The notes beneath the pieces were generated by a model. That model was not told the DNA's origin and did not search any database. It saw only the letters and a program-made list of their open reading frames with translations. The translations under genes were made by a program, and so were the position numbers. This document shows positions 33,351 to 43,325 of a stretch of 64,000 nucleotides of DNA, piece by piece. This DNA is from Silurus meridionalis (lineage: Eukaryota > Chordata > Actinopteri > Siluriformes > Siluridae), in the NCBI RefSeq assembly GCF_014805685.1, contig NC_060892.1, positions 4,327,490 through 4,391,489 of the forward strand. The letters run 5' to 3'. Positions within the stretch are counted from its first letter, which is position 1, and each line of letters starts with the position of its first letter.

Positions 33351-33550
33351 TTTTTTTATGGATCCTTTGATCTCCATCCTCATTCTACTGTAAGGTTGGA
33401 AATGTATTTTCTTGATCCTAAAATATATTTTTGTTTCATTATATTTTTTAAATGAAATACATTTACGATTTTAAACAATATATTTTTTTGAGCATCACAG
33501 CACACAAAATACATTTAACATATATTTTAAATATATTTTGGCCAAAACAT
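33005..33550. mobile_element. Possible AT-rich inverted-repeat element
   Basis: 'atggccaaaaatatatttg' near 33018 is mirrored by 'aaatatattttggccaaaac' near 33526. The interior is very AT-rich and includes the microsatellites at 33207-33360. It could be a MITE. AT-rich sequence makes chance inverted repeats easy, so this is tentative. Confidence 0.4.
33207..33360. repeat. (AT)n, poly-T, (ATTT)n and (ATT)n cluster
   Basis: Four simple repeats in succession: AT to 33260, T to 33277, TTTG/ATTT to 33327, ATT to 33352. Confidence 0.95.
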
Positions 33551-33559
33551 TTTTCTTTT

Positions 33560-33930
33560 TCACGTATAAGAATCATCATTGATCCCAACATTCAATCAGA
33601 GAACAATTTAGATTATGGTGTTCAGTGATTGGTTGTTGGACGCAATAATGGTCCATAATTGTTTGTTGAGAACAATGGAAACAAAGGTGATCAGTGATTG
33701 CTTGTTTCGATCAGTGGTGATAAGTGTTTTATTGACAAAAGACCAGTCATTGAGCATAATGGTGATAAGTGCTTGTTTGTTTGGAACGATCATGATCAGT
33801 GTTCCTTTCTCAGAAATAATGATCAATGTTAAATCGTTAAGTCCCACAAATAGTGATCAGTGCCTGGTTGTTCAGGAATAATGATTATTAATGACTGGTT
33901 GTTGAGAACAGCAGTGATCGGTGATTGGTC
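33560..33930 (-). repeat. Inverted, diverged minisatellite units
   Basis: Units such as 'ggtgatcagtgattg' with 'gttgttgagaacaatgg' are the reverse complement of the 30.8-32.3 kb unit. About eight diverged units, with none of the homogeneity of the main array. Confidence 0.8.
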
Positions 33931-34487
33931 CAATAGATGTTCTTCAGGTGTTCTTTGTATAGTAATGTGATCTAAGCATCCTCAAGGAATTCTACACCAT
34001 GGAGAAACACTCATTTGTAGGTTTCTACATATACTTTAAGTTCTGAAGAACATTTATTGGGCAGTTTTTATAAAGTTTTATTATTATTAGTATCATTATT
34101 TATTACATGTAACATCAGTGCAATCTGTACTTAGACCCGACCCACATTCGCAGGCGAAATGAAACCGAGCGTTATATTTGTTGCGATTGGTGAAACATAG
34201 AAAAAAAGAGAAGTGTCTGTATGAGATCTCCTTAGTCATTGTTGCCGTGAGCATTCTCTTCTCGAAATCCCCTGTGTAGACTTTAATTGTTTCGTCTGGG
34301 CAGCACCAACAGTTCACTAAGCCAGTTCTACATTCAGTGCTAATTTGTCTTACCGATTCTGTCCCAATACAACAAGTAAGTTATGAAGTTTAGCACTAAT
34401 TAGGTCGGCTTCGAAGTCACTGATGCCAAATGTAGCGGCTTTCAGACATTATTTGAACTTTACATTTTCAATTTTGGTATTTGGCAG
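33931..34487. other. No gene seen
   Basis: Mostly unassigned. 34096-34317 has a 73-codon minus frame containing IKVYTGDFEKRML, discussed with its partner at 34.76 kb. Confidence 0.45.
34245..34320 (-). repeat. Diverged local repeat E, copy 1
   Basis: Shares 'gagcatt', 'cccctgtgtag' and neighbouring bases with 34757-34835. The minus strand of both can be read as K-x-Y-x-G-D-F-E-K-R. Too short to assign. Confidence 0.5.
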
Positions 34488-34622
34488 TCGAGCTTATCAA
34501 TTTGAGCAGTTCAGGGTCAAGGGCCTTGCTCAAGGGCCCAGCAGATGGTGCTGGGATTTGAAATGATGACCCTTTGAACAGAAATCGAAACGTTTAACCA
34601 ATGAGCCGCCACCTTCCCTAAT
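34488..34622 (-). mobile_element. tRNA-derived SINE (type S2)
   Basis: 'ggtcaagggccttgctcaag', 'gtgctgggatttgaaatgat' and 'aaccaatgagccgccacc' form the reverse complement of the S2 SINE body and head. B box eroded. Confidence 0.72.
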
Positions 34623-35054
34623 GATTTGCTCTCGATTTCTACATGTACAGTTCAAATTTTTTTCTATTCATTGGTTGTCCCTGAAGTGGTGTTCATTTAA
34701 AACACTCATCTAAAGCGATTGGATTCTTTTTTTTAAGCACTTCATTCTGGAGCAACACTTGGCTACCCCGAGCATTTCTCTTTTCAAAGTCCCCTGCGTA
34801 GGCTTCTTTTATGCCATTTGGATTGCGCTCATATTTGTGCCACATGCCGTGTAAATCATCCTCGATATGATTCATACTTGTACAAAATAAAATGGTTATG
34901 GATCTTACAGTAGCAACAAATCCGTTTTATATTTCCGTGTTGATCTGCATGTAGAACCCTTCGAGACTCCGCGAAGAACCATTTGTCTATGATTGTAAGC
35001 TAATTTACAGCGGTGTGTAAAAATTGGCTCCATTTCTTTCTTTTTTTGACAAAA
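34623..35054. other. No gene seen; local repeat E, copy 2 at 34757-34835
   Basis: A 60-codon minus frame (34693-34875) reads GIKEAYAGDFEKRNARG, resembling the frame at 34.1-34.3 kb. The remainder is unassigned. Confidence 0.45.
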
Positions 35055-36011
35055 GATATGGACAAAAAGTTTGTAGACACCCTTGCTTTTTAAACAACTC
35101 ATTCAGTGTTCTCTTATAATAACCTCCACTCTTCTGGGATGATGTTCTCCAAGATTTTGGAGTGTATTTGTGGAGATTTGGGTGAGATTCATTCAGCTAT
35201 AAGGGTGTTAGTAAAGTCAGGTATTGATGTAATTCAATTCAATTCAATTCGATTCATTTTTATTTGTATAGCACTTTTAACAATGAACATTGTCTCAAAG
35301 CAGCTTTTCACAGATAATGTGCTGATTAAAAGTGAATATGTTCTTTATAAGTGTCCCTGATGAACGAGCCGGTGGCGACTGTGGCAAGGAAAAACTCTGC
35401 GAGATGGCAAAAGGAAGAAACCTTGAGAGGAACCAGACTCAAGAGGGAACCCATCCTCATCTGGATTGCACCGAATGTCCATTTATAGCAGATATACGAT
35501 GTTGAGGGGTACAGTGATGATGATCAGAAGCAAAAAGTAGTCCCAAGTTGATGTAGCAGACTGTTGACATTAACTACAGTCCAATCCATCCTCAAAAGGG
35601 CCCGTTCTTACTCTGGAATTTCATGGAACCACACAAGGCGTTGATGAGAAACCGTCCCAAGCTGCACAGAGTGGCCTCCAGTCGAAGAGAACACTATCCA
35701 GAGGCAGACCTGGACGAAGTGGGAAGATCCACAGAGGGGAGAGGGGCAGGAACAGTGGTCACTGGAGCCTCAGGAGCGGCGAGGTAGGTGAGGTGAGGAG
35801 GCCTGGGGTGCAGTCAACGGTTCAATTCCTTTAAAAAATGTGTTCAATAGATCTTTTTTAACAGGAGATCTTTTGTGCACAGGAGTATTGTCATGCTGGA
35901 ACAGGTTTGGGTCTCCTAGTTCAAGTGAAAAGAAAATTCAATTCTCCAACATCCAGAGGCGTTCTAAACAATTGTGTGCCTCCAACTTTGTGGCACTTTG
36001 TGCATATAGTG
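35055..36011 (-). mobile_element. Family A copy 8, split by an L2 insertion
   Basis: First part 35055-35230 ('tatggacaaaaagtttgtag' to 'gtcaggtattgatgta'). Second part 35783-36011 ('ggtaggtgaggtgaggaggc' to 'tgcatatagtgta'). The two join exactly when the L2 fragment between them is removed. Together they make a near full-length family A element. Confidence 0.88.
35231..35782 (-). mobile_element. L2 3' end inserted in family A copy
   Basis: Starts with the L2 tail as TTCAA repeats ('attcaattcaattcaattcg'), then 'atttgtatagcacttttaac', 'gtctcaaagcagctttt', 'ggcaaggaaaaactctgcga' and 'ggaacagtggtcactggagc'. About 550 bases of 3' UTR only (5' truncation). Flanking 'gatgta' and 'gaggta' may be the target duplication. 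Confidence 0.88.
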
Positions 36012-37086
36012 TATTTTGATGTTACATTTCATATAAAAAAAAATCTCTGAAAGAAGTTGCGATGACATATTTGCTTTTGAAACAGAAAGTCCGAAAATGA
36101 CTCCTTGTAAGTAATATAGCAAACCAGTTGAATATGGAGAAGTTGAAAACATTTTGCAATTTCACCTTCACTCACATCTGAGTTTTTTTTTGTTATACCA
36201 TGCACGCTTGAATGAAGGTTGCCCAAAAAAACAGCGTCGTCGGTAACACCGAGGCGCTCGGGAAAAAAACTCTTTTTTTTCTAGTAGATGAAATTACATT
36301 TCTGACTTCTCCTGATACAGAAGCTCTGACTGTGTATAAAGATCGGCTCAATCATCTTCGATACGTCTCAGGCAACAACATTATTGCAATTGGAAAAAAA
36401 AAATCTCAATCAAACTCCTCTGAAAAGTGAACCAGACCTCCGTTCAAATTCAACTCCAACTATTTATTCTCATTTGGGTTATAAGCTGGAGAAGGTATCA
36501 GCGTCTGGGAAGAAGCAAAGTCAGGAAAACAATCCTGACCTATGTTTATGGCTAATGAGCTGCTCCTGTAGAGCAAGTCCCTAAGGGTGGGATGAATACA
36601 GTATACATGCCTGAGACGGTTTAATTGTACGAGTGACACTAGTGCAGAATGAAGAGTTATTTTTTTACAGCCATCACCTATTTGGATTTAAAGGCGATAT
36701 TAAATGGTTATATACCAACCTGCACCTGGATTTATTATAATAAAAAAAAACACAATTAGGCTACGCGTTTCACACCTAGACCTTCATCGGTGTCCTACCC
36801 GCATCAATCCACCTCTTAATACCACCATTATGATACCACGGCTATAGAAACCCTCAATATTATAGAGAAACGCAGTATAACGAACGGTATTACTAAAGCA
36901 AGAAACCCAATAAACACAATGTTACAAGTCTCCTTTCACTGCAGCCACAGCAGCCGCACCACCCACATAAATCATCTCTAGCGAAAGCATCTATTAACCT
37001 CGTCAAATAAACACGACTTCTCTGTGCATCAAAGTTTTCCCACGGAAAATGTGTGTTTTTATGCGAATTCTACAGGAAAAACTTTT
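36012..37086. other. No gene seen
   Basis: Unassigned. A-rich runs near 36256-36270 and 36395-36404. Near 36760-36790, 'tacgcgtttcacacctagac' with 'cttcatcgg' resembles a phrase common in retroelement 3' regions, but the family cannot be named. Confidence 0.4.
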
Positions 37087-37313
37087 TTCGGCTTCTCCCA
37101 TTAGGGGGCGCCACAGCAGATCATCCGCATGTTTGATTTGGCACGTTTTTACGCTGGATGTCCTTCCTAACGCAACCCTCCCCATTTACCCGGGCTTGGG
37201 ACCGGCACTAAGGCTTGTGCAACCCTAATGGCTGGGGTCGGTTCCCTGACCGGGGATCGAACCGAGGCCGCAGCGTTGAGAGCACCGCATCCTAACCACT
37301 AGACCACCAGGGA
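37087..37313 (-). mobile_element. tRNA-Glu-derived SINE with RTE-type tail (S1)
   Basis: On the minus strand, 37313-37243 folds as a tRNA-Glu-like head: 'tccctggtggtctagtgg' (A box), anticodon CTC context 'tgctctcaac', 'ggttcgatccccggtcag' (B box). The body follows, then the tail 'cccctaatgggagaagccga'. The tail matches the end of the RTE LINE at 44.38 kb ('cccctaacgggagcagccga'). The head is a Pol III promoter. Not a functional tRNA gene, because it runs on into the SINE body. Confidence 0.85.
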
Positions 37314-37804
37314 CCCTTGAAATCTGATTGGATAAAATCGCAAAATTAAAACCAAAAGTATCTCCCGAAAGAAACGTAATCGAATGAGGGAAAATCGTGT
37401 TGGAAATAATTCAGTATTTATTCATGCACAAATAAACATTAAAATATAAGTCAGTGTCGGAGATTCTGATTGTGTTTAGGTCAGCAGAGAAGGTCTTGTT
37501 GGCCCTGACGGCCCACCACTGTAAAAACGTTTTATTACGTGGTAGGACAGAGGATGAAGTCACCATCTGATCACTGTGCAATAATTCATTATATGTAGTG
37601 CATCGATTCGGAGAAACGGAAACGGGTGTCTAAACTGGGCGGAGTTGGGGGTCCAAGACTATAGTTTTTGGAGCCTCTTTAATTATTCAACTGAACGCAT
37701 GGAAGCAGGAGCTGTTGCTTTCCTGCTTATGCAACACACACCACTATTAGGACGCTTCCCAAAGCATCCTATGATGTACAACATCGACACACTTCTTAGT
37801 ACAG
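37314..37804. other. No gene seen; upstream flank of promoter block
   Basis: No transposon words. Composition rises in G+C towards the right. 'aattcattatatgtagtgca' and the NRF-like 'tgcttatgcaac' are noted but not assigned. Confidence 0.4.
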
Positions 37805-37906
37805 TAGTCACGTCGTCATCACGTCGTCCAAAAAAAGGGGGCGGGGCCTTGGGAGGAACGGAAAGAGGGCATGGGCGTGGCTACGAGAGGATGCTGCGAG
37901 AGAGAA

Positions 37907-37907
<1 letters not shown>

Positions 37908-37954
<47 letters not shown>
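37908..37954. repeat. (GT)n(GC)n tract, Z-DNA prone
   Basis: About 18 GT units followed by GC units, all alternating purine-pyrimidine. Confidence 0.93.
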
Positions 37955-37955
<1 letters not shown>

Positions 37956-38021
37956 TGACATCACCTTCCTCTCTCTTTCTTTCTCTAAGCCGGCGCTCTA
38001 GGTGGAGCGGCAGTCCTGCCG

Positions 38022-38105
38022 TACGCTCGCGCGCGCACACACGCATTCGCGCGCTCACGCTCTCACACACTCACACACACACGCGCGCGCGTACACACCG
38101 CGTAC
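38022..38105. repeat. CG/CA alternating tract, Z-DNA prone
   Basis: Interrupted CGCGCG, CACACA and CGCGCG runs. Together with 37908-37954 it brackets the putative start region. Confidence 0.85.
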
Positions 38106-38149
38106 ACAGCGCGGACGCTACCGGGGGATTTAAACCAGTATTTGCCTCC

Positions 38150-38352
38150 AAACTGAACTGCTCGGATCTCCGGGAGAAGAGAAAAAAAACCGCATCCATA
38201 CGGAAATATTTTTTTTATTATTATTATAAATAAAAAATATTTATTCAAATAGATTTATACACATCAATATATATTCTATTTTTTTTTACTGAAAGATGTG
38301 ACGGGTTGTTTTGCGCGTGCACGAGGACAAGGAGCGCTGGGGGAAGAAGAAG
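38150..38352 (+). other. Possible non-coding first exon, with splice donor
   Basis: Ends 'gggggaagaagaag' followed by 'gtaagagcg' (intron from 38353), matching the AAG|GTAAG donor consensus closely. The only ATG near the end (38295) is followed at once by TGA, so it would be 5' UTR. The 5' limit is arbitrary, as no start site can be read from sequence. Could be chance. Confidence 0.4.
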
Positions 38353-39150
38353 GTAAGAGCGAGTTATAATAAATAAGTCGATTTTGGAAACGATCCGCAT
38401 TGAGTGGATCTTTTATTGGTTTGTTTAATTTTCCAAATGCATGCGGAATATCTCGTGCACTTGTCTGTGCACTTAGATTGCACCAGGTTCTAGCATTTAT
38501 TGCGCTCCACGGCGTGCGGGATTCACGTGCATTCACGTGCATTTCGTGTCGGTGATTGCGTACTTCTGTGCTTCTGGTAAATCCATCAGGTGATGCAAAC
38601 GAAGCCCATATGACCCATGCATATAGATTTAAAAGTGCATACAGTGATTTGCGTGTGTGTGTGTGTGGAAATACTGTAGGTGTTGTACTGGGTTGAAGGA
38701 TCTCAGCGGTGATGTCTCATCTCGTGCGCCTCGAAGCGCTTTTGAGTTCCTCAGGAGGTTTCATTTGAAATGACAACCTTCTTATAGCCGTCTCTTCTTC
38801 TCAACTGACAGCTGTGGGTCTCTGAACTATATAAAGATTGCTTTTTTTTATTGCTTTTTTTAATAGCTCCTGCATTGGAGCAAAATGATGGAGATTCGGA
38901 TCCTGCCAGTTTCTTCTTGATGATCCCAGGATCAGTTTGCTTATAAAGATCTTGTCAGTTTCGTCTCCAGGATCCTGGGATCTTGTCAGTTTCTTTTGAT
39001 GTTTAATGAAGCTCGTGCTCATGTATCTCTTGCATTTAAATACTTTTTATATATTTTGTTTTTCATCCTAGTAGGCGCGCGTGAACACTTAATATGCACA
39101 CATACACACCCTGGACATCCAAAATTGAATCCTGCGCGCACACACATACG

Positions 39151-39176
39151 CACACACACACACACACACACACACA
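39151..39176. repeat. (CA)n microsatellite
   Basis: About 13 units within a longer CA-rich stretch. Confidence 0.93.
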
Positions 39177-39837
39177 TACCAGGACCCAAAGACTAAAATT
39201 GCATCAGAAAACATTTTCTTCTGATGTGCGCGTGCTGGATGGGAACGCAATGATAAATCGGAAATGATCGTGTAGCTCTAGTTTTGCCAATTTTCGGATA
39301 AAAAAAAAAAGCGAAGTCACAGCTTTTTAACAGGAGCCCAGATTTCCCGCTGGCTGTAAGACGATGTATTCAGTATTTCCGATCTCGAATGCGATGTATG
39401 TAAAAGTTGGAGCTTCGGTATGTCCGCGGTGGGTCGCGCAGTGCGCGCGCGCGCGTTTGAACCTCGCCGTCCCACGAATCCCTAAATTGCGTCTGAATAT
39501 TTTTGCTTTTGCATGATAAATATAATAAATATAAAGATATATTAAGGAACATAAGTGTTATGATCCATAAAGCAGGAACTCAGCGCACCATTTCCACCCC
39601 AGGCTGAGGATATACACCGGGTTGCCAGGTTGTGCGTAAAGGGTTGCATCACGGTTTAAAGACTATCTACTAAACCACAGGTTCTCCTAACATCATCTTG
39701 GATATTTAGGTTTTCTCCCTCCGTACAAACCTGAAGTACCTAATAGCTTTTCACCCCGAGTGACGTGTGTCTGTTTGCGTGGAAATAATGTGAAGGACAG
39801 GGGGGTTCTCCACGACCAACGCATAGGAACCTGTGCA

Positions 39838-39887
39838 CCAAACTATCCTTAACACAAACTATCCTTAACACAAACTATCCTTAACAA
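39838..39887 (+). repeat. Three 17-base tandem units
   Basis: 'caaactatccttaacac' three times in a row with no differences except at the end. Confidence 0.93.
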
Positions 39888-40034
39888 GATATGAATATGA
39901 ACACGATCTGGCAACACAAATTCCAGGGACATGCAATTGAATCCTGCAATGCAAATCGTAATAGATGCTTGAGATTGAATTAAAAAATCATGAAAAATTA
40001 ATTATAAGCCACACTTTATGTTTTTTAAATATAG

Positions 40035-40046
40035 CCTATCTATCTG

Positions 40047-40115
<69 letters not shown>
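40035..40115. repeat. (CTAT)n microsatellite
   Basis: About 20 units with one CTGT variant near the start. Confidence 0.97.
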
Positions 40116-40310
40116 AATTAAATAGCTAAACGAACCTGAAATTCCTACATCTGGCAACCCGATCAGTTAGATAAATTCCCTCCGGTTTTATCTGGGAATT
40201 GTAGAGAAATTCGAGCTAAATTAGTAGAATGAGGCTCATTATTGAGCAATAAACGACAGGAAAAAATGAAATGAGAATTTTTTTGACTTTTTCCTTCGGA
40301 GTAAACAGCA

Positions 40311-40311
40311 C

Positions 40312-40344
<33 letters not shown>

Positions 40345-40386
40345 GAAGAAGAGAAGAAAAACAATATTATTATTATTATTATTATT
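40311..40386. repeat. (AAT)n and (ATT)n inverted pair
   Basis: Ten AAT units at 40311-40341 and eight ATT units at 40363-40386, 22 bases apart. They could pair as a hairpin. Confidence 0.9.
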
Positions 40387-40439
40387 TGTGTTTTTGTGTT
40401 TTATATATTTATTTTACAGTTTGCCTAAATTTATATTTA

Positions 40440-40800
40440 TATATTATAACATATCCCACCCTGCGCCCTCGTTACGTGCAGCATCCTATGCGCTTTGTCG
40501 GTTTGAGACACAGCCATATGGCCAGCGCGGCCGTTGGCGTTGGGTTATGGCGGCGCATGCGCACTGGAAAGCTATTTCTGGCACCGAGTTAAATACGGTT
40601 GAATGCGGTTTGGGACGCAGCCATGATGATGGAAAGTAAATTTGGCACCGCGGCCGCAAAAGTAAACGTCCTCTTCGGGTCGGTAATGGCGTTGAGAATA
40701 ATAGGGTCAGAACTGCGCATGCGTGGTATTGTTAATCGTTTTGTTTAGAGCGTCAGGTAGAGTATGTATAGATGAGTCACGTGACTGGGGCAGTTCAGGC
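40440..40800. promoter_or_regulatory. Second CpG-dense block with NRF1-type sites
   Basis: Two GCGCATGCGC-type palindromes (40553-40562 and 40714-40723) match the NRF1 consensus. 'gttatggcggcg' resembles a YY1 site. 'gtcacgtgac' (40776-40785) is a palindromic E-box. Two partial copies of 'ggtttgagacacagcc'/'ggtttgggacgcagcc' (40500 and 40609) also resemble a fish transposon end, so this could be a repeat rather than a promoter. Confidence 0.45.
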
Positions 40801-40943
40801 TTTGAAATGTGGATAGATAAATGAGGCTCAAACTTTTTTTTCCCCCAATAAATGTTTATATCTGTGATTTATATTTTACAGGTCACCGGTTTACACTTAA
40901 TACTATATGTTTTATGTGATAATAATTTAGCTATAATTTAAGA

Positions 40944-40980
<37 letters not shown>
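40944..40980. repeat. (ATT)n microsatellite
   Basis: About 12 units. Confidence 0.95.
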
Positions 40981-40983
<3 letters not shown>

Positions 40984-42356
40984 TTTTTTGTTTCATTTGT
41001 TTTTAGTTTAAATGCAAGCTACAGTATTTTTAAAAAATCTAAAATGATCTAAAAATAATAATATTAGCCAATTGTCCCTACAAGGTCATATTCATGCAGG
41101 ACCATTTGTTCCCCACCCAGCTATAAAAACAGGCCCATACAAATGCACACACTTGCAATGATGTAACCTCGTGAACGAACTGCAGGCTGACGTGACTCGA
41201 CTCGTCTGCTTTTTTTTTTCCTACCATGCTCATTTCGCAAAGCGTTTTTAATTTCATCACAGGCTGGGGAATTGCGTTTTCAGTCCAGCCTTTGCACGTT
41301 ATCATCGCTGCATTTTATTTCTGCCTCCAGGGCCGATGGTCGAAACGGAAACGGAGACCACCAGGGCTTTACATCAGGAACGATCAAACCAGCAACTCTT
41401 GTGGCGGATCAATTATCATAATAAAAATGATAATTACGAAGCAGAATGCTCGGAATGTCTCGAAGTCATAAAAGTTTACGTTTATATTGCTTGATCGATG
41501 CCACCGCAGTGTCACGTCAGCGGTTCGCTCCGATTCATCGGTTCTGTATGTAATTCAGCTCCACACGCATGCACTCAGAAATACAAAATATATTCAGATG
41601 CGGTATTTTTTTTGGTAATGCTGCATACACTTGGCATCAAATAAGGGGTGGATTTCTTTCTAGCTTTCATTTTTTGCCAAAATGCCATTTATTCTATACA
41701 TCAAACTTTTTTTTTTTCCCTCAATAAAACTGATCGTAGTGTGAAAATCTGCTGATCTTCATCTCTTCTGATGCAGCAGTCAACTCTCTCTCAGACACAA
41801 ACACATCTAGGTTAAACTCTAATCGTGAAATCATTATCAGTGGATAAGACCTTTTATCTGGTTCCTATTTTTTTCAAATTGAATGATACTTCGAGGTGAA
41901 ATGATTCATCAAATCAATGCGAAGACATTTTCTGTAAAGCCCGAGTGCCAGAAGCGCTTGGATACACGCTGCAGCTTAATCACCGAAAGGCTTTTTTTTT
42001 CCCACCAAGAGTCCTCATTACTGGACAAATCCGCAAATTACTCAGAAAGTCTTTAATTAACAATCAGATAGCAGGCAGACATGAATGCAAGATTGCAGTC
42101 AAGACAGGAATATAATTAAAGCTGTATAATGTTAGATTTTGGAAAAAGTCAAAGTCGTTCTACATTCTACCAAAAAAGCAAAAAGCCAGATACTTTTAGC
42201 AGATTAGGACTAACAACCCAGTCCAGAGTACATGAAAAACAAAAAAATACCCAGTCATCTTCTGTTTATTGCTGAATTTGTATAAAAGTATATTCATTTA
42301 TTCTCACTGCTGATTGGCTGAAACTCCTGCATGCCAGATCTTTACATTTCACTACA
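40981..42356. other. No gene seen
   Basis: At 41317-41330 a 'tttctgcctccag' acceptor-like sequence precedes an open stretch (GRWSKRKRRPPGLYIRNDQT), but it matches nothing I know and has no matching donor. Otherwise unassigned, with short T tracts at 41210, 41708 and 41990. Confidence 0.4.
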
Positions 42357-42725
42357 TACACTATATGGACAAAAGATTCATACGTGCTTTTTGAACATCT
42401 CATTTCCCATTTAGTCCCAATTTGCTGTTAGAACCACAAGAACAATATTAAAATCGAGGGTACTGATGTCGGTGAGGTGAGGAGGCCAGGGGTGAGGTCA
42501 GCGTTCCGATTCACCCCAAATGTTTTCAATAGAATTAGAGCTCTATTGCAGGAGATCTTCCACTTCAACCCATGTAAAGTATATCTTCATGGAACTGGCT
42601 TTGTGCACAGGGTATTGTCATGATGGATCAGGTTTTACTCCAGTGAAGAAAAAAGTTCCAGTTTGTGGAAGAACCTCATATGGCTGGAAATATCAGGTGT
42701 CCCAATACTGTTTTCCATATAGTTG
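42357..42725 (-). mobile_element. Family A copy 9
   Basis: 'tacactatatggacaaaag' at the left end, 'ggtgaggtgaggaggccagg', 'gagatcttccacttcaaccc', and 'cccaatactgttttccatat' plus 'agt' at the right end. Both termini are present and form the family inverted repeat. A near-complete non-autonomous copy. Confidence 0.85.
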
Positions 42726-42892
42726 AGGTGGGATTCGTACTCATACCCATGTGTTTAAATACAGGATACTGAGTCATTACTCAGGGGCTTTGGTTTAATA
42801 ATCTGTTTTGTATAACAGAACGTAACCTGGTTTCATATTGTAACTAAATGATGTTAAACTTTTAGATTTCCCAGGTACATTTATGGCCTTTA

Positions 42893-43077
42893 TTGTATTT
42901 TACATTTGCATTTACAGCATTATACAGAGTGGCCTACAATTATCTCATTTAAATAACAGAGCAGTTGAAGGTTAAGGGTCTTTCTCAAGGACCCAGCAGT
43001 AGCAGCTTGGGGGTGCTGGGATTTAAATTCACAACTGTCAATTCAGAAGTCCATCGCCTTAACCGCTGAATTACCAT
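42893..43077 (-). mobile_element. tRNA-derived SINE (type S2)
   Basis: Reverse order: tail 'attttacatttgcatttaca', middle 'gttaagggtctttctcaagg', then head 'gtgctgggatttaaattcac' and 'ccttaaccgctgaatta'. The A box is recognisable, the B box weak. Confidence 0.78.
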
Positions 43078-43205
43078 ATATATATTTCATTTATACATCT
43101 GAGCAGTTAAGGGCCTTGCTTAAGGGCCCAGCAGCTTAGTGGTGCTGAACTCACAGCCTTTAAATTAACAGCCTTCTGATTAGAAGTCCAAGAGCTATCA
43201 CTTCC
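43078..43205 (-). mobile_element. tRNA-derived SINE (type S2), tandem neighbour
   Basis: 'ctgagcagttaagggccttg', 'aagggcccagcagcttagtg', 'gattagaagtccaagagct'. Same family and orientation as the copy just before it. Confidence 0.72.
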
Positions 43206-43289
43206 GTGCACTTCTTCCACAAAGCAAGTTAAAGTTCAACAAAAGGTTGTCACATGACTCCTGTTAGCATGACATGGACAACAGCTAAA

Positions 43290-43293
<4 letters not shown>

Positions 43294-43320
<27 letters not shown>
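43294..43320. repeat. (GA)n microsatellite
   Basis: About 13 GA units. Confidence 0.95.

Positions 43321-43325
<5 letters not shown>

Larger units (their letters stand above)
37805..38560 (+). promoter_or_regulatory. CpG-rich promoter-like block
   Basis: CpG is frequent here while most of the window is CpG-poor. A GC box 'ggggcggggcc' lies at 37837-37848 and a KLF-type 'gggcgtggc' at 37873-37881. ACGTCG/ACGTCA-like half sites lie at 37808-37829. Two alternating purine-pyrimidine tracts lie within. No TATA box is convincing. The block ends in a first-exon-like stretch with a good 5' splice site after 38352. By analogy with vertebrate CpG-island promoters it may start a rightward gene. The gene cannot be named. 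Confidence 0.55.
38561..40034. other. No gene seen
   Basis: Would be intron 1 if the preceding exon is real. It contains a small repeat of 'aggatcctggga'/'gatcccaggatc' type (38890-39000), a CA array and a 3-unit repeat at 39840. 39415-39470 is CpG-rich ('gcgcgcgcgcgcg'). Confidence 0.45.

Noticed and set aside
37243..37313. A tRNA-Glu gene on the minus strand
   Set aside because: It keeps both Pol III boxes but continues into a SINE body and RTE-type tail, with no T-run terminator. It is a SINE head.
37645..38233. Frames of about 120 codons through the CpG block
   Set aside because: They run through the GT/GC tracts and read as Cys-Val or Thr-His repeats. No protein sense.
41226..41471. 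Acceptor-like site followed by a basic peptide, as a candidate exon
   Set aside because: No donor at a sensible distance in frame, and no known protein pattern.
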